A model generated the notes under the pieces. It saw only the letters and a program-made list of their open reading frames with translations. It was not told the origin of the DNA and ran no database searches. A stretch of DNA of 64,000 nt, taken from Jeotgalibacillus salarius. GTDB lineage: Bacteria > Bacillota > Bacilli > Bacillales > Jeotgalibacillaceae. The translations under genes were made by a program, and so were the position numbers. Below are positions 56,705 to 64,000 of this stretch, in pieces. Within the stretch, counting starts at the first letter, position 1, and each line of letters starts with the position of its first letter. Location: NCBI RefSeq assembly GCF_004405125.1, contig NZ_SORX01000005.1, forward strand, positions 186,001-250,000, given 5' to 3'.

Positions 56705-57763
56705 GTGAAAAAAACGCAGACAATGTATTCAATTAATCTATTTCTAAAAACATTTCTCCTGCTAATTTCTGTTATGACTGCGGGGCTTTATCTGCCGAAT
56801 GTGAAACAGGAAATTTCATCCTTTTCATTTAATTTGCCGGATGAGCTGCCGCAAAGCATTACATATTTAATGCTCCAGACTGAATATGCCTATCTGACTC
56901 CCCAGGATGAATTAAAAGAGGTTTGGGACACTTTATCAAATACAGTATTTAATCCGGTAAACTGGCTCGCAATGGAGGGTTTCACCGGTGAAGTGGCTGC
57001 GAATGAGTTTCCGGCACCTTCGGAATCCGTACCACCTTCCGAATGGTTTTTCAGCGATGAAGAAGGTGAGGCCGTAGAATTAAATCAAAGCACTGTTGAA
57101 ACGGAAGAATCTGATGATCCCCGTGTATTTATATACTTTACTCACTCAAGAGAATCTTTTTTACCCTATTTACCTGAAACAAAAAATCCCAATCTGGCGC
57201 ATCATTCAAAAGTGAATATTACACAAACCGGTCAGTATTTTAAACAGTCTTTTAATCAAAAAGGTATACCTGTCAAAGTAGATACGACCGATATTGTCGC
57301 TCAGTTAAAAGACAGTGGAACAGATTACTGGCAGGCATACGATGCGTCAAGAAATGTTGTCCAGGAAGCGATGAGCTCTAATGATACATTGGATTATTTT
57401 ATAGATGTACACAGAGATTCACTCAGAAGGGAAGCCACAACTTTAAATCATGAAGGAAACGTATATGCTAAAGTCGCGTTTGTTGTAGGAGGAGAGCACG
57501 AAGGAAGTGCAGATAACACAAAAATCGCTGAAGAGCTCCATAAACGCCTTAACCAGAAGGTCCCGGGGATCTCAAGAGGTGTGTATGTAAAAAAAGGAGA
57601 ACACACAAACGGGAAATTTAATCAGGATTTATCACCAAGGTCGGTATTACTTGAGCTTGGAGGCGTTGATAATAAGTTCGAGGAACTGGAAGCGACAACT
57701 GAAATCTTCACACAAGCGATGAGTGAATACATGCTGGAGTCTGAACCAGTCAGTGCGCCATAA
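56705..57763 (+). CDS. spoIIP: Stage II sporulation protein P (engulfment peptidoglycan hydrolase)
   Basis: 352 residues. Membrane anchor about 11-30, a variable linker, and the SpoIIP amidase/endopeptidase domain from about 140: FIYFTHSRESFLPYL (zinc His 147), NITQTGQYFKQSFNQKGIPV, IDVHRDSLRR (DVHRDS 234-239), and SPRSVLLELGGVDN near the end. It works with SpoIID and SpoIIM to thin septal peptidoglycan in engulfment. The start is GTG 56705, shortly after AGGAGGTGG. gpr-spoIIP order is conserved; the yqxA gene found next in B. subtilis is missing. Confidence 0.93.
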   Translation: MKKTQTMYSINLFLKTFLLLISVMTAGLYLPNVKQEISSFSFNLPDELPQSITYLMLQTEYAYLTPQDELKEVWDTLSNTVFNPVNWLAMEGFTGEVAANEFPAPSESVPPSEWFFSDEEGEAVELNQSTVETEESDDPRVFIYFTHSRESFLPYLPETKNPNLAHHSKVNITQTGQYFKQSFNQKGIPVKVDTTDIVAQLKDSGTDYWQAYDASRNVVQEAMSSNDTLDYFIDVHRDSLRREATTLNHEGNVYAKVAFVVGGEHEGSADNTKIAEELHKRLNQKVPGISRGVYVKKGEHTNGKFNQDLSPRSVLLELGGVDNKFEELEATTEIFTQAMSEYMLESEPVSAP

Positions 57764-57772
57764 AGGATGCAA

Positions 57773-57801
57773 TTGAAACACGCCTGTTTAACTGATATAC
57801 T
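57773..57801 (+). promoter_or_regulatory. Sigma-A promoter of lepA
   Basis: TTGAAA (57773-57778), 17-bp spacer, TATACT (57796-57801), about 45 bp before lepA. Confidence 0.7.
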
Positions 57802-57845
57802 TTACGCTAGTACAATTGCGTCGAAAAAACAGGAGTGGACATTGA

Positions 57846-59675
57846 ATGAATCAGGAACAGCGTGGAAATAGACAAAAAAACATTAGAAACTTTTCAATTA
57901 TTGCCCATATTGATCATGGGAAATCAACTTTAGCTGACAGAATTCTTGAACAGACTAAAGCATTGACTTCGCGTGAAATGAAAGCTCAACTTCTTGATTC
58001 TATGGATCTTGAGAGAGAACGTGGGATTACAATCAAATTAAATGCAGTACAATTGAAATATCAGGCTAAAAACGGAGAGGAATATACTTTTCACCTGATT
58101 GATACGCCGGGGCACGTCGATTTTACCTATGAGGTTTCACGGAGTCTTGCAGCTTGTGAAGGTGCGATCCTAGTAGTGGATGCTGCACAGGGAATAGAAG
58201 CTCAAACGCTTGCTAACGTGTATCTTGCCCTTGATAATGATCTTGAAATACTGCCGGTTATAAATAAGATCGATCTGCCTGCTGCAGATCCGGAACGCGT
58301 ACGTCAGGAAGTTGAAGACGTAATTGGTCTGGATGCTTCGGAGGCAGTGCTTGCTTCTGCAAAAGCAGGAATTGGTATTGAGGATATTCTTGAGCAGATC
58401 GTAGAAAAAGTACCTGCTCCAACAGGAGACCCTGATGCGCCTTTAAAAGCACTGATCTTCGACTCTTTATATGATCCATATAGAGGCGTTGTTGCTTATA
58501 TCAGAATTGTAGAAGGCAGAGTAAAGCCTGGAGACAAAGTGCGAATGATGGCTACAGGGAAAGAGTTCGAAGTAAATGAAATTGGTGTCTTCACACCGAA
58601 AGCTACAGCTCAGGATGAACTGACAGTCGGTGATGTTGGTTATCTGACAGCAGCGATAAAAAATGTGAGTGATACACGCGTTGGTGATACGATTACGAGC
58701 GCGGTCAAACCGACTGAAGAGGCGCTTCCAGGTTACCGCAAGCTTAATCCAATGGTATATTGCGGTCTTTATCCAATTGATACTGCAAAATACGTTGACC
58801 TTCGTGATGCGCTTGAAAAGCTAGAACTGAATGATTCTGCGCTTCAGTACGAACCGGAAACTTCGCAGGCGCTCGGTTTTGGATTCCGCTGTGGATTTCT
58901 TGGATTACTTCATATGGAAATCATTCAGGAACGTATTGAACGCGAATTTAATATTGATCTTATTACAACCGCGCCAAGTGTAATTTATGATGTCTACCTT
59001 ACAGACGGTGAACATGTAAAAGTGGACAACCCTTCAGCGATGCCGGATGCACAATCAGTTAATCATGTGGAAGAACCATATGTTAAAGCAACAATCATGG
59101 TTCCAAATGATTATGTTGGTCCGGTAATGGAACTGTCCCAGTCAAAACGGGGTAATTTCATTGACATGGAATATATGGATGAATCACGAGTGAATGTCGT
59201 ATATGAAATCCCGCTCGCTGAAATTGTTTACGATTTCTTTGACCAACTTAAATCCAGTACAAAAGGATACGCTTCATTCGATTATGAATTAATCGGCTAT
59301 CGCGAATCGAAACTTGTGAAAATGGACATTTTATTGAACTCAGAAAAAGTAGATGCGCTTAGCTTTATCGTACACAATGATTTTGCGTATGAACGCGGCA
59401 AGCTGATTGTAGAAAAGCTGAAGAAACTAATTCCCCGTCAACAGTTCGAAGTGCCGGTTCAGGCAACGATCGGGAATAAGGTAGTGGCGCGGTCATCTAT
59501 TAAAGCAATTCGTAAAAATGTTCTGGCTAAATGTTACGGCGGAGATATCTCACGTAAAAGAAAATTGCTTGAAAAGCAAAAAGCTGGTAAGAAACGTATG
59601 AAGATGGTCGGATCTGTCGAAGTTCCTCAAGAAGCCTTTATGGCTGTCCTGCAGATGGATGAGGATGAAAAATAA
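57846..59675 (+). CDS. lepA: Translation elongation factor 4 (LepA)
   Basis: 609 residues. Ribosomal GTPase of EF-G type. G1 [17 protein letters not shown]2 [13 protein letters not shown]3 [19 protein letters not shown]4 [14 protein letters not shown]. The LepA-specific C-terminal domain ends with [20 protein letters not shown] and [22 protein letters not shown] precedes the ATG. Followed by a terminator, then hemW. Confidence 0.97.
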   Translation: MNQEQRGNRQKNIRNFSIIAHIDHGKSTLADRILEQTKALTSREMKAQLLDSMDLERERGITIKLNAVQLKYQAKNGEEYTFHLIDTPGHVDFTYEVSRSLAACEGAILVVDAAQGIEAQTLANVYLALDNDLEILPVINKIDLPAADPERVRQEVEDVIGLDASEAVLASAKAGIGIEDILEQIVEKVPAPTGDPDAPLKALIFDSLYDPYRGVVAYIRIVEGRVKPGDKVRMMATGKEFEVNEIGVFTPKATAQDELTVGDVGYLTAAIKNVSDTRVGDTITSAVKPTEEALPGYRKLNPMVYCGLYPIDTAKYVDLRDALEKLELNDSALQYEPETSQALGFGFRCGFLGLLHMEIIQERIEREFNIDLITTAPSVIYDVYLTDGEHVKVDNPSAMPDAQSVNHVEEPYVKATIMVPNDYVGPVMELSQSKRGNFIDMEYMDESRVNVVYEIPLAEIVYDFFDQLKSSTKGYASFDYELIGYRESKLVKMDILLNSEKVDALSFIVHNDFAYERGKLIVEKLKKLIPRQQFEVPVQATIGNKVVARSSIKAIRKNVLAKCYGGDISRKRKLLEKQKAGKKRMKMVGSVEVPQEAFMAVLQMDEDEK

Positions 59676-59691
59676 TTTTACACGTTTGATA

Positions 59692-59732
59692 GGGGAACGG
59701 GTTCTGCCAATAGCAGAAAACGTCCCTTTTTC
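59692..59732 (+). terminator. Terminator after lepA
   Basis: Outer stem GGGAACG with CGTCCC and inner stem TTCTGC with GCAGAA, followed by TTTTTCTG. Confidence 0.7.
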
Positions 59733-59756
59733 TGTGTTAAAGGAATGAGGGGAAAT

Positions 59757-60890
59757 ATGACATCAGCAGTATATATACACATTCCGTTTTGTCATCATAT
59801 TTGTCACTACTGTGATTTTAATAAGGTATTTATGAAAAATCAGCCGGTTGACACTTATCTGGATATGCTGATTAAAGAAATGCAATCAGTCCATAAAAGT
59901 AATGAACCCATGAAGAGCATATTCGTAGGTGGAGGGACACCAACTGCATTAAACGCAGCGCAGCTGGAAAAGCTTTGTGAAGGCATCCAGTCTGTTTTCA
60001 ATATTACGGACTCAACTGAATATACCTTTGAAGCAAACCCTGGTGATCTGAGTAAAGATAAGATCAGCGTATTGAAGTCCCATGGTGTTAACAGACTCAG
60101 TTTTGGTGTTCAATCTTTCAATGACAGACTTCTTGAAAAAATTGGCCGTAACCATAGATCTGAGGATGTTTACCGTTCACTTACTCAGGCTCAGGATGAA
60201 GGTTTTGAAAATATTAGTATTGATTTGATCTATGCATTACCTGAACAGACACTGAGTGACTTTGAAGATACGGTGGATCGCGCGCTTGAATTGGAATTAC
60301 CACACTACTCAGGTTACTCACTGATCGTGGAACCGAAAACTGTTTTCTATAATCTGATGAGAAAAGGTCGTCTTCCTTTACCGGGTGAGGATACTGAAGC
60401 AGCCATGTACGATTCACTTATGAACAAAATGGCAGCAAAAGGACTTGAACAATACGAAATCAGTAATTTCTCCAAAACTGGATATGAAAGCATTCACAAC
60501 CTGACTTATTGGGAAAACGAATCGTATTATGGTTTTGGGGCGGGGGCTCACGGTTATGTAAATGGTGTTCGCTATTCGAATATTGGTCCGGTTTCCAAAT
60601 ACATTCAGTCTCTAGAAGAAGAAAAGCTGCCTGTATTTCACCGTTCTGAAGTAACGCTGAATGAAAAAATGGAAGAGGAAATGTTTCTTGGATTAAGAAA
60701 AACAAATGGGGTTTCATTACAGGTATTTGAAAAGAAATTCGGTATTAACATGAAGAATATATTTGAAGAACCACTAAAAGAAATGATCAATAAAAACCTG
60801 CTTGAAGAGAAAAATGGACATGTCAGGCTGACTAAGGAAGGCAGATTTCTTGGAAATGAAGTTTTTCAATCATTTCTTGGATTAAAATAG
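59757..60890 (+). CDS. hemW: HemW-type radical SAM protein (heme chaperone)
   Basis: 377 residues. The radical SAM motif is FCHHICHYCDF (C-x3-C-x2-C followed by Asp-Phe, not the extra Cys of true HemN). FVGGGTPTALN, EANPGDL, RLSFGVQSFNDRLL and QYEISNFSKTGYESIHNLTYW fit HemW. HemW binds heme and is not a proven coproporphyrinogen oxidase, although it is often labelled so. ATG 59757 follows GAGGGG; ATG 59745 lies on top of a ribosome site and adds MRGN. Confidence 0.92.
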   Translation: MTSAVYIHIPFCHHICHYCDFNKVFMKNQPVDTYLDMLIKEMQSVHKSNEPMKSIFVGGGTPTALNAAQLEKLCEGIQSVFNITDSTEYTFEANPGDLSKDKISVLKSHGVNRLSFGVQSFNDRLLEKIGRNHRSEDVYRSLTQAQDEGFENISIDLIYALPEQTLSDFEDTVDRALELELPHYSGYSLIVEPKTVFYNLMRKGRLPLPGEDTEAAMYDSLMNKMAAKGLEQYEISNFSKTGYESIHNLTYWENESYYGFGAGAHGYVNGVRYSNIGPVSKYIQSLEEEKLPVFHRSEVTLNEKMEEEMFLGLRKTNGVSLQVFEKKFGINMKNIFEEPLKEMINKNLLEEKNGHVRLTKEGRFLGNEVFQSFLGLK

Positions 60891-60900
60891 TGCATACTCG

Positions 60901-60967
60901 TTGACAGTAAAATCATCATTTGATAACTTAGAAAATAGATTTAGCACTCAAGATTAGCGAGTGCTAA
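60901..60967 (+). promoter_or_regulatory. hrcA-grpE-dnaK promoter with CIRCE operator
   Basis: TTGACA at 60901-60906 with a weak -10 (TAACTT, 17 bp on). The CIRCE element TTAGCACTC-N9-GAGTGCTAA is perfect at 60941-60967, just downstream. HrcA binds CIRCE to repress the operon when GroE is free. Confidence 0.95.
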
Positions 60968-60982
60968 CAGGGGTGATAAAAG

Positions 60983-62023
60983 ATGTTAACAGGTCGGCAA
61001 TTACTTATACTTCAAGTGATTATTGATGATTTTATTCGCTCTGCCCAGCCGGTAGGCTCGAGAAGTCTGTCTAAAAAAGATGATATCCCATACAGTTCTG
61101 CAACAATCCGGAACGAAATGTATGACCTTGAAGAAATGGGGTTGTTAGAAAAAACCCACACATCTTCGGGTCGCATTCCATCAGAAAAAGGATATCGTTT
61201 TTATGTGGATCATCTGCTCTCGCCTCAGGCACTTAAGAAAAAAGATATGTCCCAGATTCAGTCGATTTTTGCTGACAGGATTTTAGAAATTGAAAATGTT
61301 GTCCAGCGATCAGCTGAGATTTTATCACAAATGACCAACTATACATCCATTGTACTGGGACCTGACCATCATGAAAACAAAGTGAAAAGCGTTCAAATTA
61401 TTCCACTGAATCAGGATAGTGCAATAGCAATCATTGTGACTGACACTGGTCACGTTGAAAACAAGAGATTTACAATCCCTCCTGGTTTGAATCCGGAAGA
61501 TATTGAGCGGATGGTCAAGATTTTAAATGATAAATTAACCGGTACTCCACTGGTGGAACTGCATGACAAGATGTACAGAGAAGTCGCATTGTTCTTAAAG
61601 CGTCATATCGCGAATTATGATTTGATGATTGAAGCATTTGCGCAGATCATGAACGTTCCGGTTCACGATAAACTGTTCTTTGGCGGTAAGATGAATATGA
61701 TGAATCAGCCTGAATTCAATGATATCGATAAGCTGAGAATGCTGATGGATGTGATTGATAAGGAAGATTATCTTTATCCTCTTATTAAAGAAAACAGTGG
61801 TTCCGGCATTCAGATACGAATCGGTAAAGAGAATAATAATGAAGCACTCAAAGATATTTCTCTCATTACTGCTTCATTTCCTGTCATTGGAGGTCAAAGC
61901 GGCTCGCTCGCTATCCTGGGACCGACCAGAATGGAGTACTCAAGAGTAATCAGTCTGTTAAACGTAATCAGTCTGGATTTATCCAAAGCATTATCAAGCT
62001 TTTACGATGCTGATGATAAATAG
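60983..62023 (+). CDS. hrcA: Heat-inducible transcription repressor HrcA
   Basis: 346 residues. N-terminal winged helix (LTGRQLLILQVIIDDFIRSA, PVGSRSLSKKDDIPYSSATI, LEKTHTSSGRIPSEKGYRFY) and the HrcA dimerisation/GAF-like domain, ending with LGPTRMEYSRVISLLNVISL. It represses its own operon through CIRCE 16 bp upstream and needs GroEL for activity. CAGGGGTG precedes the ATG. Confidence 0.97.
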   Translation: MLTGRQLLILQVIIDDFIRSAQPVGSRSLSKKDDIPYSSATIRNEMYDLEEMGLLEKTHTSSGRIPSEKGYRFYVDHLLSPQALKKKDMSQIQSIFADRILEIENVVQRSAEILSQMTNYTSIVLGPDHHENKVKSVQIIPLNQDSAIAIIVTDTGHVENKRFTIPPGLNPEDIERMVKILNDKLTGTPLVELHDKMYREVALFLKRHIANYDLMIEAFAQIMNVPVHDKLFFGGKMNMMNQPEFNDIDKLRMLMDVIDKEDYLYPLIKENSGSGIQIRIGKENNNEALKDISLITASFPVIGGQSGSLAILGPTRMEYSRVISLLNVISLDLSKALSSFYDADDK

Positions 62024-62024
62024 A

Positions 62025-62063
62025 TGCCTGCTTTGGGGCGTAACCCCCGGCAGTGCATTTTTT
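62025..62063 (+). terminator. Terminator-like hairpin between hrcA and grpE
   Basis: TGCCTGCtttGGGG and CCCCcgGCAGtGCA pair with bulges around CGTAA, followed by TTTTTT. In B. subtilis the dnaK operon mRNA is processed between hrcA and grpE; this hairpin could attenuate or mark the processing point. Confidence 0.6.
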
Positions 62064-62133
62064 ACTGTGAAAGCAAAATTAAAGCGTTTAGGGCTGTTTT
62101 AAAAGGGAATGCATTTCAAGGAGGTGAAAGATC

Positions 62134-64000
<1,867 letters not shown>

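Overview
The window is chromosomal DNA of an endospore-forming Bacillales bacterium (Firmicutes, low-to-moderate GC, AGGAGG-type ribosome binding sites, sigma-A promoters). Gene order follows, almost gene for gene, the part of the Bacillus subtilis chromosome running from nadR/safA through ruvAB-queA-tgt, secDF, recJ-apt-relA, hisS-aspS, alaS, greA, the yqeGH-comE block and lepA to the hrcA-grpE-dnaK heat-shock operon. Sporulation genes (safA, a bofC-like gene, spoVB, sigK, sda, gpr, spoIIP) show that the lineage forms spores. Several starts and the overall style recall Planococcaceae/Jeotgalibacillus-like relatives, but that placement is a guess from memory.

Layout. 1-1.5 kb: niaR (cut by the left edge) divergent from safA and a BofC-like gene. 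1.6-6 kb: Holliday-junction and queuosine genes (ruvAB, queA, tgt, yajC). 6-11.5 kb: membrane proteins, spoVB, comN, secDF. 11.8-18 kb: lapA, recJ, apt, rel, dtd. 18-23.1 kb: a cell-wall amidase facing a T-box-controlled hisS-aspS operon. 23.1-24.3 kb: 6S RNA and tcdA. 24.3-30.3 kb: an ABC exporter pair, rarA, cymR, iscS, mnmA. 30.6-39.8 kb: TPR protein, recD2, T-box-controlled alaS, reoM/ireB, ruvX, yrzB, mltG, trmR. 40.2-44.7 kb: udk, greA, yrrS, yrzA, mtnN, an uninterrupted sigK, a 45-codon CxxCxGxG gene and sda with a cluster of DnaA boxes. 45.1-53.8 kb: yqeG-yqeH-aroE-yhbY-nadD-yqeK-rsfS-yqeM, then comEA-EB-EC and yqzM. 54-64 kb: holA, rpsT, gpr, spoIIP, lepA, hemW, then CIRCE-hrcA-grpE-dnaK (cut by the right edge).

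How it works together. tRNA supply and quality control dominate: aminoacylation (His, Asp, Ala), Q34 (queA/tgt), s2U34 (iscS/mnmA), ct6A37 (tcdA), 5-methoxyuridine (trmR), D-aminoacyl-tRNA clearance (dtd) and the stringent response (rel). Genome maintenance (ruvAB, ruvX, recJ, recD2, rarA, holA) and sporulation checkpoints (sda, bofC, sigK) are interleaved with it.

The most unusual things I see are: (i) a dispersed family of GC-rich intergenic repeats of about 100-230 bp, in at least four and perhaps six gaps, some where B. subtilis has extra genes; in two copies the ends are perfect 9-bp inverted repeats of different sequence, which suggests conserved pairing; (ii) a BofC reduced to its N-terminal domain; (iii) gpr with an apparent one-base frameshift inside its propeptide; (iv) DnaA boxes directly upstream of sda; (v) T-box leaders with an ambiguous specifier (hisS) and a weak terminator (alaS). 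I saw no phage, insertion sequence, CRISPR array, tRNA or rRNA gene.
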